The position numbers and the translations under genes are program-made. This document shows positions 54,285 to 63,062 of a stretch of DNA of 64,000 nt, one piece after another (position 1 is the stretch's first letter; each line of letters starts with the position of its first letter). The stretch spans positions 38,209-102,208 of the forward strand of contig NZ_DATBTY010000058.1 in assembly GCF_036516575.1 (NCBI RefSeq). Reading direction: 5' to 3'. Below the pieces are notes generated by a model. It searched no databases and had not been told where the DNA came from. It saw only the letters and a list, made by a program, of their open reading frames with translations. This stretch comes from Cerasibacillus sp036516575. Lineage in GTDB: Bacteria; Bacillota; Bacilli; Bacillales; Amphibacillaceae.

Positions 54285-54328
54285 TTCCATAACGAAAACA
54301 TTTTTAATCATGTTTAACAAACGAAAAA

Positions 54329-54358
54329 GGAGCGGGGCATATATTCAATACCCGCTCC
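54329..54358 (-). terminator. terminator between converging small genes
   Basis: GGAGCGGG and CCCGCTCC form a perfect 8-base stem. The T-run follows on the minus strand, so it mainly serves the helix-turn-helix gene. Confidence 0.85.
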
Positions 54359-54373
54359 AATCAGTTTAATATC

Positions 54374-54586
54374 CTAGCTATTTTTAATTGCTTCAAATAC
54401 CTCGCTAATATTTACGTTAAATAGCTTGGATAACCGTTCCATTTGTACCGCATTTAGTTTTTTTGGGTCTTTTCGCAGCTTCCATAGCGTCGCTGGTGAA
54501 ACGTCGAGCTCTTCCGCAATGGCTTTTAATTTTAAACCGCTTCCCTCGATCAACATATCAAATTCACTTTTCATTTCAACTGTCAT
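54374..54586 (-). CDS. small XRE-type helix-turn-helix protein
   Basis: 70 residues, almost entirely a Cro/CI-like domain: LKLKAIAEELDVSPATLWKL is the helix-turn-helix. AAAGGGG precedes the ATG on the minus strand. Likely a repressor of the integrated element; the operator is not identified. Confidence 0.8.
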   Translation of the reverse strand: MTVEMKSEFDMLIEGSGLKLKAIAEELDVSPATLWKLRKDPKKLNAVQMERLSKLFNVNISEVFEAIKNS

Positions 54587-54754
54587 GATAAACGTCCCCT
54601 TTCAATATTTGTTGACACCATCATATAAAGAACGTTTAAAAAAGTAAACGTTTCTTTTTTATAAATCTTATATTTCAGTGTCCCTAAAAGTGAAAAGGCT
54701 TGATGTTATGCGCTTTTAACAGTTAAATAACGAGTTTTGGAGTAGTGGTGTAAG

Positions 54755-55021
54755 TTGTATGGGAAAGTAGTGGATAGAAACGGACGTTGTGTGTCCGCTA
54801 CAATGCATGTAAAATATGATAAGGCGACGAGTACACACTATACATGTGGAGTGTGTATCGTTGCTACAAAGAAAAACTATATAGAAATCCTTAGTTTTAA
54901 ACACTTTCACAAGCATTTCGTGTTTATAGGAGAAGGTGAAAAAACTAAAAATAAGGTACTGAAAAACCACATTACCGTTTCAGTGGTAATTGATCTGGGG
55001 TGTGGGAACACAATAGAATAA
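54755..55021 (+). CDS. possible small protein, uncertain
   Basis: An 88-codon frame starting at TTG (54755), about 12 bases after TGGAG, and ending just before a terminator. Three Cys occur (one early, two in TCGVCIV), and codon choice looks coding. No family recognised. Minus-strand frames here have no support. The terminator right after it argues that something ended here, but the start is poor; it may be the 3' part of a broken gene. Confidence 0.4.
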   Translation: MYGKVVDRNGRCVSATMHVKYDKATSTHYTCGVCIVATKKNYIEILSFKHFHKHFVFIGEGEKTKNKVLKNHITVSVVIDLGCGNTIE

Positions 55022-55030
55022 AAATATTTT

Positions 55031-55062
55031 AAGACGTTCAATTAAAATGAGCGTCTTTTTTT
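55031..55062 (+). terminator. terminator immediately before the group II intron
   Basis: AAGACG (55031-55036) pairs with CGTCTT (55052-55057), followed by TTTTT. The intron sequence starts within two bases of the T-run. Confidence 0.85.
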
Positions 55063-55063
55063 A

Positions 55064-55995
55064 GTGCGCCCGGCATGGGTGTAATCTCCAGGGTGAGAGT
55101 CCCGAGCCACGAAGGCAGAAGTAGTGGTTAGCTTAACGCAAGGGTGTCCGTGGTGACGCGGAATCTGAAGGAAGCGGGCGGCAAACTTCCGGTCCGAGGA
55201 ACACGAACTTCATATAAGGCTAGGTATCATTGGATGAGTTTGCTAAACAAAACAAAGTCCATTCTGCCAAAGGTGATACATAGTAAATGAAGCGGATAGG
55301 TGGAAGGAAAGATTACATCCTTACCCGGGGAGGCCTGATGGATACGTGAAGTACCCTTCATAACCTGTTTAGTGATAAACAGCTGAGCCATCAGGAGTCA
55401 GCAGAAGTCATAGTACGAACCGTTCTAGACCGATTCGGAAGGACGGAACAATTTAAGAGAGAATAGCCCTTTGCATTCAGTAGGTCATGATGAACACAGA
55501 AAACATAGTACCTCACTTGAAGGAGGAGACGGTGAATCCCGTTGGGGACTTCTTGGAGGGTGGAGTGGCTACTGGCATAAGAAGATAAGCTATTCACGGA
55601 AGGAAGAGTAACAATGCTTTTGAATCAAATTCTATCACGGCAGAATTTGATTCTTGCACTCAAACGAGTGGAAAGGAATAAAGGAAGCCATGGAGTAGAT
55701 AGGATGCCGTACAAAACCTACGTCAGCACATTGTCGAAAATTGGTCATCCATTAAAGAGGCAATTCTTACAGGAACCTATGAACCAATGCCAGTCCGCAG
55801 AGTCGAAATCCCGAAACCCGACGGCGACATTCGGTTACTAGGTATCCCAACTGTGACAGACCGTTTAATTCAACAGGCAATTGCCCAAGACCTATCTATG
55901 ATATATGATCCAACATTTTCCGAACACAGCTATGGATTCCGACCGAATCGGAGTGCTCATGATGCGGTAAGGAAAGCGAAGGGATATAAAATATC
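55064..55995 (+). mobile_element. truncated group II intron, class C
   Basis: Begins GTGCGCCCGGCATGGGTG, the typical 5' end, and continues with the conserved domain I ribozyme sequence (GGTGAGAGTCCCGAGC, TTAGCTTAACGCAAGGGTG, GGAACACGAACTTC). An intron-encoded reverse transcriptase starts at 55614. The insertion directly behind a terminator hairpin is the known habit of class C introns, which home to terminator stems. The 3' half, with most of the reverse transcriptase and domains V and VI, is missing, so it cannot splice. Confidence 0.9.
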
Positions 55996-55999
55996 TTAT
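55614..55999 (+). pseudogene. group II intron reverse transcriptase, frameshifted and truncated
   Basis: The first frame gives LLNQILSRQNLILALKRVE and KGSHGVDRMPY. Near 55737-55741 one base is missing from an A-run (CGAAAATTGG), after which the other frame gives WSSIKEAILTGTYEPMPVRR, VEIPKPDGDIRLLGIPTVTD and SYGFRPNRSAHDAVRKAKGY. Similarity then ends abruptly, before the catalytic YADD motif. Inactive. Confidence 0.9.
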
Positions 56000-56003
56000 T
56001 TAA

Positions 56004-56046
56004 AAAACCACGACTTGTTCTCACCGAATGATCAAGTCGTGGTTTT
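56004..56046. terminator. long perfect hairpin at the intron break
   Basis: AAAACCACGACTTG pairs over 14 bases with CAAGTCGTGGTTTT around 15 bases, with T-rich flanks on both strands. It marks the right edge of the truncated intron. It may be a bidirectional terminator or the end of the sequence that replaced the intron's 3' half. Confidence 0.75.
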
Positions 56047-56265
56047 AATATTGATTTAGTATATCAAATAAATAATATGAAACAAAATTGGTAGAAAAAT
56101 AGATAATATCAAAATAGTCTGGACTTATTGATTCAAGTCATGTATGGTAGTGGTAATGAATGGAAAGGGTGGTGTGTTATATCCAGTAAATCTATTGTTT
56201 TTTAGTAGTTTTTGAGACGTTGTTGGGTCAAGTAAATGTTAACGAAGAAAATAGGAGGGATTACT

Positions 56266-56652
56266 ATGGTTTTAAGTAAGAAAGCGCTAACAAGTAGTAT
56301 TGCTGCTATTTTGATTTGTTTGTCATTGACCGTCCCAGCTTTTGCAAATACTTCTTCTAAACCGGTGTCTGGGTATGGAACACTGACTGGAACATTATCG
56401 GGTTCGAATTATAATACAAGGGTAACTCAAAACCCTGACTCTGCACAGCTGACAATAAAAGGATCCATGCAGGATAGAAATGGAAAAACAGTTGTTAATA
56501 CACTTGATATTAAGAGTACTAGAGGTAGTACTTATTTCTCAGGTTCATGGTCATCTGTACCTTCAAATGTTTATGTAATTTATGGAACACACGGTGTGCA
56601 GGGTGGCAGTAAATATGGAGCCGCCGCAGTATATACCTATACACATCGTTAA
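56266..56652 (+). CDS. small secreted protein
   Basis: 128 residues with a clear signal peptide (KKALTSSIAAILICLSLTVP, cleavage after AFA) and an exported domain of about 100 residues rich in Ser, Thr, Gly and Tyr, no Cys. AGGAGGGA precedes ATG 56266; an earlier in-frame ATG at 56236 lies before that site. I do not recognise the family. The size and the Gly/Thr/Tyr-rich beta pattern would suit an exported toxin-like or surface protein, but this is a guess. About 190 bases before it, from the intron hairpin, hold only its promoter region. Confidence 0.8.
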   Translation: MVLSKKALTSSIAAILICLSLTVPAFANTSSKPVSGYGTLTGTLSGSNYNTRVTQNPDSAQLTIKGSMQDRNGKTVVNTLDIKSTRGSTYFSGSWSSVPSNVYVIYGTHGVQGGSKYGAAAVYTYTHR

Positions 56653-56821
56653 TTAAATACTAGTAGGTTAAGAGAATGTTTATACTAAGTGGGTAAAGTG
56701 ATATATATACTTTATTTGCAAGGTATAATCATTTTTTTTATAGACGGGGAAACCTAGTAAACCAAATTAGGAATGTTGTCATCAAAACAACTATAAAGAT
56801 AATGATAGTTTTTGGAAATAA

Positions 56822-57772
56822 GAAAGTTCAAAAAATCGTCATGAGCCCATTGTCAGTGCTGAAATATTTGATAAAGCTCAGGAAATCAGAATGAGAAGAA
56901 ACCGAGGACGAAATACAGTAGCAAAGAATGGCGGAAAACGAGAAAAGTTTAGCCGCAAATATGCTTTTAGTTGTATGATTGATTGTGCTTACTGTGGTGG
57001 TACATTAATAAGACGAAGATGGCATAGTGGGACTAAATATAATAAGACGATTTGGCAATGTGTTACGAGTACGAAGAAAGGCAAAAAGTTTTGTCCAGAT
57101 AGTAAAGGCATCCCAGAAGAAGCCATTGAAAAAGCTTTTCTAGAAAGTTATCGTATTATGTGCAATAATAACAAAGATGTTTTAGAAGAGTTTTTACAAC
57201 GAATGGAAGGAGCTTTAAGTTCTAATACGATTCAGAAAGAACTTTCCAAAATAGAAAGGGAAGTTCAAGGTTTAGAAAACAAAAAGGATAAGTTAGTAGA
57301 CATGAGATTAGAGGATATTATTGATAGAGAAACATATGAAGAAAAGCATAATGCTCTCATGCAGGAGATAAATGAGAAAGTACAAAAAAGAGAAAAGTCG
57401 TTATCGAATTTGGAAGAAGAAAAAGATATTAAAAAACGCTTATTAGCATTCAAAAAAGTGTTAGAACAAAATGAGGTTATTGATACTTTTGATCGCTATG
57501 TATTTGAAAGCGTAGTTGAAAAAGTCATTGTAGGTGGAGTAGATGAGGATGGAAATAAAGATCCTGCTATGATTACTTTTGTATATAAGACAGGATTAGG
57601 TAACAGTCTTGATGGTGAAAAATTTAAACCTGCGCGAAGAAATGCGAAAAAAGATGACACAAATGTATCTAATGAATTGTGTCACATACAGGCAACGAGG
57701 ACAATAAATTGTATCCACATACTAGTGACGACACATATCGAAACTGTCACGCGATTGGAAAGAGATTTGTAG
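56822..57772 (+). pseudogene. C-terminal half of a large serine recombinase
   Basis: The open frame starts at 56822 without a start codon; its first residues (NRHEPIVSAEIFDKAQEIR) are the middle of a recombinase domain. A zinc ribbon (CAYCGGTLIRRRWH ... CVTST ... FCPDS), a long coiled coil (about 57180-57440) and a C-terminal tail HIETVTRLERDL follow. The catalytic resolvase domain is gone. The 3' end and the 160 bases behind it are duplicated at 63.19 kb. Confidence 0.88.
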
Positions 57773-57935
57773 AACTCGAATAAACTCTTAGCAACCATAA
57801 TAAACTCTTGCTACACCAGCCATTCTGTCATAATAAACATCTGCTTTTTCAATACAAAATCCAATAAATTCTCGGGTTTTCCTTATCTGGATCCCGAGTT
57901 TTTTCATGCCTTTTCCAATAACTTTTCAATACAGT
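57734..57935 (+). repeat. recombinase 3' end module, copy A
   Basis: The last 13 codons of the recombinase pseudogene plus the following region match 63194-63390. Shared blocks are CATATCGAA..TGTC, TTGGAAAG, ATAAACTCT, GTCATAATAAACAT, GCTTTTTCA, AATCCAATAA and the complete terminator. On the minus strand both copies also encode a short peptide containing LGIQIRKTR and VYYD, with mostly amino-acid-changing differences. Confidence 0.85.
57871..57904 (+). terminator. terminator of recombinase copy A
   Basis: CTCGGG (57871-57876) pairs with CCCGAG (57893-57898), followed by TTTTTT. The same 28 bases occur unchanged in copy B. The remaining bases to the next gene (58400) are AT-rich; short frames there lack ribosome sites. 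Confidence 0.85.
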
Positions 57936-58246
57936 TATGTTCCTAAATCAATGATAATACTGGAATTATCCAGTATTCAACTCAATATGATTCCAATAAT
58001 AATTCAGTACACAATCAGTACAATTACTCTTGTTTCTTCTTCTCTTTTGTCTCCTATCTTTTCCTTCTGCTATGTCAAAACTTTATTCCAACTCCGAAAA
58101 AACCATGAAAAAACGGCCGAAAAAGGCCCGAAAAACGACCGATTTTAATCCAAAATTGGATAAAATTGAGGGGTCTGTAGCAAAACTTTATTATGACTCG
58201 AACGGTGGAACCCTTATTTTAATTGGGGTTAAAGGTGATGAAAATT

Positions 58247-58366
58247 GAAGTTGAGTTGACGGAATAGATTTTCGATAGGGGAGTTGATAGGATAGATGAA
58301 AGAAATAAAATGGCTATACTCAGACTAATTATATATTCGGAAAATACATCAAATGTAATTAGTTTA
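58247..58366 (+). repeat. recombinase promoter-region repeat, copy A
   Basis: Matches the region upstream of the recombinase at 61480: GTTGAGTTGAC, GATAGAT and an inverted repeat (CAGACTAAT at 58321, ATTAGTTTA at 58358). Here it stands before a different gene fragment, so it is a displaced upstream region. Confidence 0.7.
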
Positions 58367-58399
58367 AATAAATGTGAAAACAAGTAGGAATTTTAGAGA

Positions 58400-58687
58400 A
58401 TGCCTTATTGCGAACAGCTGGATGACGTTTTAGTAAAAACGAATCAAAAAGAAATGATGAAAATTAAAGCCGATAAAAAGAATGTTAATGCGATGGTTTA
58501 TATTATGAATGAAGGCAGGCCACTTGAACAACCGAGTTGTTATTACTATTCAACTATTTTAGAGGGTTATAATAGTGCAGGATTTGATGTTGAATATTTA
58601 CGTAAGGCTGTTAAAAATTCATATGAAAAAGATGGCGTCATTTTAGAAAGCAAATCTAAAGTGAAAGAATTAGAAAAGTTTGACTAA
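58400..58687 (+). pseudogene. gamma-glutamylcyclotransferase-like C-terminal fragment
   Basis: 95 codons. The middle and end (VNAMVYIMNEGRP, PSCYYYSTILEGYNSAGFD) resemble the C-terminal part of AIG2/gamma-glutamylcyclotransferase-like proteins. The N-terminal part with the YGTL substrate loop is missing, and the first 20 residues look unrelated. No ribosome site. Probably a 5'-truncated gene. Confidence 0.55.
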
Positions 58688-58711
58688 TTATGATAAGGTA
58701 TAAACAAAGTT

Positions 58712-58740
58712 GAATGTTCCGTAAACGGGCCAGATTGTAT
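58712..58740 (+). repeat. short dispersed repeat, copy 1 of 3
   Basis: GAATGTTCCGTAAACGGGCC followed by AGATTGTAT. Related copies lie at 59051-59080 (TTCCATTAACGGGTGCGATT) and 60095-60122 (AATGTTCAGCAAACGGGCTA). Each sits in front of a gene or fragment. The sequence type is common in Bacillaceae intergenic regions; function unknown. Confidence 0.6.
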
Positions 58741-58771
58741 AAGTATTATCTAACTTATTTGGGGTGATTTT

Positions 58772-59050
58772 GTGAATCGGATAGTAGGTGTGTGGTTATT
58801 TACTTTTCTTGGTTTTTTATTATGGCTTTATATTGCTGCTAATCATTCAACTGTTGATGATTGGTGGACTGTAAAAACTATTAACAAATTCACTTCAGAG
58901 AACAAAGATATTACACCAATTTCACCAAGACATTTTATCTCCTCAATAAAGGTGCTAATCGGCTCAGCAATTTTTTCTTATGTTAGGAACTTTGCTTTCT
59001 TTTATAGTTATGAAAAGAAAACAATGAAAACTGTGCTAATTTACTTCTAA
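58772..59050 (+). CDS. small membrane protein of unknown function
   Basis: 92 residues starting with GTG after GGGGTG. Hydrophobic segments at about 4-22 and 58-75, with a short DDWWT segment between. No family recognised. It may be the start of a longer protein, because the C-terminus runs into the second dispersed repeat. Confidence 0.5.
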   Translation: MNRIVGVWLFTFLGFLLWLYIAANHSTVDDWWTVKTINKFTSENKDITPISPRHFISSIKVLIGSAIFSYVRNFAFFYSYEKKTMKTVLIYF

Positions 59051-59080
59051 TTATTCCATTAACGGGTGCGATTGTGGAAC
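59051..59080 (+). repeat. short dispersed repeat, copy 2 of 3
   Basis: TTCCATTAACGGGTGCGATT, related to the copies at 58.71 and 60.10 kb. Confidence 0.55.
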
Positions 59081-59114
59081 AATTAAATAGATTTTATTAA
59101 AGCTCAGAAAGTGG

Positions 59115-59442
59115 CCCGTTATCTATGATGCAGAGGGATATGATGATTGGACAGACCCTGAAGTTTGGAAGAAGGCAAATCCATCACTAGGAATTATCAA
59201 AAGAATTAATGAAATTAACATTAGAAGAAAAACTTGCTCATGGCGGACATCTAGTTTTACGTTGGATGATGGATAACATTCATGTTCGAACGGATCCAGC
59301 TGGAAACATTAAACCCGATAAAGAAAAATCAACAGAAAAAATCGATGGTGCGGTGGCAACAATTATGGCATTTGACCGAGCAATAAGAAAAAGCGGAACA
59401 AGTGATTCCGTTTATGATGATAGAGGATTGATTGTGGTATGA
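59115..59442 (+). pseudogene. phage terminase large subunit remnant
   Basis: Two pieces of a TerL protein are joined out of frame near 59185. The first reads PVIYDAEGYDDWTDPEVW and KKANPSLGI. The second, from ATG 59209, reads EKLAHGGHLVLRWMMDNIHV, RTDPAGNIKPDKEKSTEKID and GAVATIMAFDRAIRK. The nuclease-domain middle is deleted and the ATPase N-terminus is missing. It shows that a tailed-phage packaging module once lay here. Confidence 0.85.
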
Positions 59443-59549
59443 GTAAAATGTTTACGGGGCAACTTTTATAATATTTAGTAAAGAAAGACATTAAAAAAGG
59501 ATTCACACCTTTGCTATAATAGTTTTAACGACAAAACCAGAAAGGTGGA

Positions 59550-59894
59550 ATCCTCATTGCTACGATGTTTGGTCCCATTACGATTAATCGTCGACGATAT
59601 AGAGATGAAATAGCCGATAAACGCATCGCCTTATTGGATCATTATTTGGAGTTTGATGGTCGTGATTCTTTAAGTCCTTTTCTAACAGAAATGGCTGTTA
59701 AATGGGCAATTAAAGGTCCTTCTTACCGGGATTCTAGAAATCGATTTTGTGATTTATTAGGCTACCAAGTGACTAGTCATGAAACGATTCGCCAGGAAGT
59801 TTTAAAGGTTAAGCCAAAGGATGTTTTATCGGATTCATCAGTTCCTAAAAAGGAAAAAGATGTTTTGTTTTTAGAAGTAGACGGGCTTCCTTAG
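59550..59894 (+). pseudogene. ISLre2-family transposase N-terminal fragment
   Basis: The frame reads GPITINRRRYRDEIADKRIA, LLDHYLEF, SPFLTEMAVKWAIKGPSYRD and ends at LFLEVDGLP, the region just before the catalytic core of ISLre2/UPF0236 transposases. It is cut there by the third copy of the dispersed palindromic repeat. Inactive. Confidence 0.75.
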
Positions 59895-59940
59895 GAGGCT
59901 GAGGCCGTGCCCGCGGAAAGCGAAGTATATTTCCGGAACG
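59882..59940. repeat. dispersed palindromic repeat, copy 3 (partial)
   Basis: CTTAGGAGGCTGAGGCCGTG and CCCGCGGAAAGCGAAG match the palindromic element of 13.0-13.26 kb. It abuts the broken transposase. About 150 bases of AT-rich sequence without a gene follow. Confidence 0.75.
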
Positions 59941-60094
59941 GATGTAGAGAGCTATTTGAAAGAATTATTGATTTTGAAAGGAAAAACAATCGCATTTTCA
60001 AAGGTGAGAATAGCTCCCGTAAATATTTGACAGACTCCTATAATGGGGGAAAACTTGAGTAGCCCAAATAATTGTGGTAAAGTATAAAAAAAAT

Positions 60095-60122
60095 AAATGT
60101 TCAGCAAACGGGCTAGATTATG
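60095..60122 (+). repeat. short dispersed repeat, copy 3 of 3
   Basis: AATGTTCAGCAAACGGGCTA followed by GATTATG, related to the copies at 58.71 and 59.05 kb. Confidence 0.55.
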
Positions 60123-60194
60123 AAATAAAACACTAGCAGTTAAATTAAAATATTTGGGAAAAGTACATAAGTGCAAGAAACTTGGGGGAAGACG

Positions 60195-61061
60195 ATGAAA
60201 ATTAGACCTACCAAAGAAAACTTACAGAAATGGATGGAAATTTACGTTCCTGAAAAAGATCTGTTCTTTTTATCGAAAGATAAATTGAATGAAGTTAATG
60301 TTTCAGACGTGTTACTAATGCCTGCTGATGAATTCTTTAAACACAGTACATTTAAACAAATAAATTACGTAAATAGTTATTTGTACTGGAACATCAAGAA
60401 TGTTCATTATGTGATTATCGCTGAAAAGAATTGGATTGAAAGCATTTCTGCAGAAGAACAAAAATTAATTTTCAATTCGCAAATACAATGCGGGAGAGGG
60501 CTTGTAATTCCTGTTACATTTGTAGATGAGTTAGAAAAAATACCCTCCAATTATATAGTAAACCAAAATATTATTATACAGCGTGCAATGTGGGAGTTAC
60601 TTGATGATGTTGTTAAAGAGCAATTACTTAATAGAATGGTCTATGAGTGGTGGGATAATGGAGATTGTGAAGTCCCCCCGAATAAGTTATCTAGTTTTTT
60701 AAAACCATTTGCAAATACATTTAGTAACCGACAGGGTGCAAACTGTTTGGCAGCTGTTTTATTTGCAGTGTCAAATGGAAAGCCAAAGTGGCTTATTTAT
60801 GAATGGATATACCAAAAGACATTTATTGAGACATTGAATCGATATAACTATGACGTGTTTTCGGGTGAAGGGATACAAGATGATGACGTGGTGGTTTGGC
60901 AAGACAAAAATGGCATTATTCAGCATGCGGCTTACCATATAGGTGATGGTCTATACTTCAACAAGGATGGGCAAACGATTTTTAATCCTTGGAAAATCCT
61001 TAAAGAAGAACAGCTGTATAAAGATTGGGAATATCTAACACCCATTAAGTATCGGCGATAG
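60195..61061 (+). CDS. unknown protein with possible Cys-His hydrolase core
   Basis: 288 residues, no signal peptide, one intact frame with GGGGGAAG before ATG 60195. The C-terminal third carries NRQGANCLAAVLFAVS, then VVWQDKNGIIQHAAYHIGDG, then GQTIFNPWKI. This Cys ... His order with a following aromatic Gly-rich strand resembles the NlpC/P60 or papain-like layout. The N-terminal 190 residues are unlike anything I recognise. It is intact among broken neighbours, so it may be a recent or selected cargo gene. Function unknown. Confidence 0.75.
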   Translation: MKIRPTKENLQKWMEIYVPEKDLFFLSKDKLNEVNVSDVLLMPADEFFKHSTFKQINYVNSYLYWNIKNVHYVIIAEKNWIESISAEEQKLIFNSQIQCGRGLVIPVTFVDELEKIPSNYIVNQNIIIQRAMWELLDDVVKEQLLNRMVYEWWDNGDCEVPPNKLSSFLKPFANTFSNRQGANCLAAVLFAVSNGKPKWLIYEWIYQKTFIETLNRYNYDVFSGEGIQDDDVVVWQDKNGIIQHAAYHIGDGLYFNKDGQTIFNPWKILKEEQLYKDWEYLTPIKYRR

Positions 61062-61349
61062 TAAAAGCTTCTTCCACAATGAGATAGAAGTATTGAACTT
61101 AAAATGAAAAACAAACTATAATTTCTTTGACATGTTCCCGCATACGACCATTTTGCTAAAAATCGTAAATACATCAATTCTATCAACTCGTCCCATGTTG
61201 AGTGCGTGGCATTGATGTCTAGGGTGGATGAATAAGGATAGTTGAAGTGTTGATAGAATAAGGTTTATAGGGTTCGCCTAAGTTTATTTTATGTGAATAA
61301 ACAGGTGAAACCCTTTTTGTTATTGGTGTTAGAAAGACTGGAAATCGGG

Positions 61350-61450
61350 GTTGAGTTGACAGGATAGATAAATGGAGAAAAACGTGTTATATTTAGGCTA
61401 ATTCATATTACCCAAAAGTGCGTTATATCTGATTAGTCTAAATGTAATAT
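61350..61450 (+). promoter_or_regulatory. upstream region and operator-like inverted repeat of the recombinase
   Basis: TTTAGGCTAAT (61392-61402) and ATTAGTCTAAA (61432-61442) form an 11-base inverted repeat with one mismatch, preceded by GTTGAGTTGACAGGATAGAT. A diverged copy lies at 58247-58366. It may bind a repressor of the recombinase. Confidence 0.55.
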
Positions 61451-61479
61451 AGTCAATATGATTTCTGGAGGATAAGAAA

Positions 61480-62408
61480 ATGTCTGAGAATCGAAGCGTC
61501 CATTTCATTCCACTAAGACCTGTACAACGTGAAAAACGAGTGGGAATATATTGCCGGGTAAGCTCAAACAGCATGGAACAATTAAATAGTTTAACAAACC
61601 AAGTATCTGTTCTTACGCGATTAACAGCCGCCACCCCAAACTGGTTACTTGTCGATACATATTTAGATATCGCTTCTGGGAAAACTAAATCGAAACGAAA
61701 AGAATTTAGACGTATGTTAGAAGATTGTCAGGCAAACAACATAGAAATTGTTATAACTAAAAATATTAGTCGATTTGGCCGTGATACGGTTGAAGTGCTA
61801 GAGTCACTTAATAAGCTAAGAGAACATGGAGTTCGTGTAATATTTGAACAAGAAGGACTTGATACAGACGATACAGATAGTGAACTGATGATTTCGATTA
61901 TCGAATCGATTGCACAAGCGGAAAATGAATCTCGCAGTGAGAATATTAAATGGGGTTATAGACGCCATGCAGCACAAGGAACATCAAAATTATATAAAAA
62001 CGAAAATGTTATGGTTATGAAAATGATGCAGATGGAGAACTAATCATTAAGAAAAACGAAGCTAAAAATGTTCAATTAATTTTTGAATTGTATTTACAAG
62101 GTCATAGTATTATAGGTATAAAGCGGGAATTAGAAAAACGAGGAATAAAAACACCAACCGAAAAAGAGAAGTGGAGTAAAAGAACAATTGACGTCATGTT
62201 AAGCAATGAGAAGTATATCGGTGTCGTAAGGTTGCTTAATTCCAGTGAACATGAAGAACATTATGTTTCTGAGTATAATCACCCAGCAATAATTTCAAAA
62301 AATCAATTTGAAGCGGTGCAAGAGGAAAAGAAAAAGAGAAGTAATGTTGTGAAAACTGAAGAAGGTAACCGGAGAAAGAGTAATAAGTATAGTTCAAAAA
62401 GCAGATAG
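61480..62408 (+). pseudogene. large serine recombinase, frameshifted and C-terminally truncated
   Basis: The N-terminal resolvase domain is sound: Ser in GIYCRVSS, TKNISRFGRDTVEVLE and SIIESIAQAENESRSENIKW. Near 61995-62010 the frame shifts within an A-rich run (ATATAAAAACGAAAATG). The other frame continues KCYGYENDADGELIIKKNEA, FELYLQGHSIIGIKRELE and NHPAIISKNQFEAVQEEKKK, then ends at SSKSR without a zinc ribbon. The start has GGAGG at good spacing. It overlaps in domain content with the fragment at 56.8-57.8 kb, so the two are not halves of one gene. Confidence 0.88.
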
Positions 62409-62432
62409 ATTAATCTTATTTAGGAGGAAATT

Positions 62433-63062
62433 ATGGGAGATAATAAAGAAAATAGTAGCCAAAACAATTTTAATGGACCAACAAATTTTAATGGTCCAAC
62501 ACAAGTTGCTGGTAGAGATATTATTAACCACAACTCAGGTAATGCTTATCAAGAGGCACAATACAAGCCTAAACCACTATGGAGAAGTCCATTTACTTTG
62601 GCTGTATTAACTTGGGTTAGTTTGGTAATTGGAATACTAGGTGTGTTTCCTATTAGTAATATCGTAAAGGTTGCAGTAAATATCTTTAACGGATCAGCGC
62701 AGGTGACATCAGATATTAAAACTCCAATCTATTTGATGTTATTGGCAATACTAATGTTTTTATTCATTTTATTATTAAGCCTTAGGAGGATTACAAAGAA
62801 TCAAACTAGACATCCATTATTATTTAATTATGCAATTAGTGGTTATGGAAGAAGGCTTACTTTAGAAAAAATACATATTGAGAAATGTCCGCAATGTGGT
62901 GGTAAGATGAAGTATTATAATAAGCCAGTTGAGTGGATAGATAAGCATTATAGTGATGGAAAATCCAAACGTGAGGTCACAAAAAGAATTCCAGTACTAG
63001 AGTGTAAAAGGAATAATGAGCATTGTTATTCAGTTGATCCAGCGGAAGATAAAGTAGGATAA
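62433..63062 (+). CDS. membrane protein with N-terminal VAGRDI motif and zinc ribbon
   Basis: 209 residues. The N-terminus has a short repeat (NNFNGPT, NFNGPT) followed by QVAGRDIINHNSGN. Such Asn/Gly-rich GRDI motifs occur at the ends of effector and conflict-system proteins. Two hydrophobic helices follow (about 53-73 and 98-118), then a zinc ribbon (CPQCGGKMKYY ... LECKRNNEHC). AGGAGG precedes the ATG. Function unknown; the layout suggests a membrane-bound sensor or effector of a defence-like system. Confidence 0.8.
   Translation: MGDNKENSSQNNFNGPTNFNGPTQVAGRDIINHNSGNAYQEAQYKPKPLWRSPFTLAVLTWVSLVIGILGVFPISNIVKVAVNIFNGSAQVTSDIKTPIYLMLLAILMFLFILLLSLRRITKNQTRHPLLFNYAISGYGRRLTLEKIHIEKCPQCGGKMKYYNKPVEWIDKHYSDGKSKREVTKRIPVLECKRNNEHCYSVDPAEDKVG

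Noticed and set aside
57906..58248. Two short frames downstream of the recombinase pseudogene
   Set aside because: No ribosome sites; one lies in low-complexity T-rich DNA, and the other is not conserved in the duplicate module at 63.4 kb.
56822..62408. The recombinase pieces at 56.8 and 61.5 kb as two halves of one gene split by insertion
   Set aside because: Both contain the same middle segment (HEPIVSAEIF and NHPAIISKNQF), so they come from two genes.
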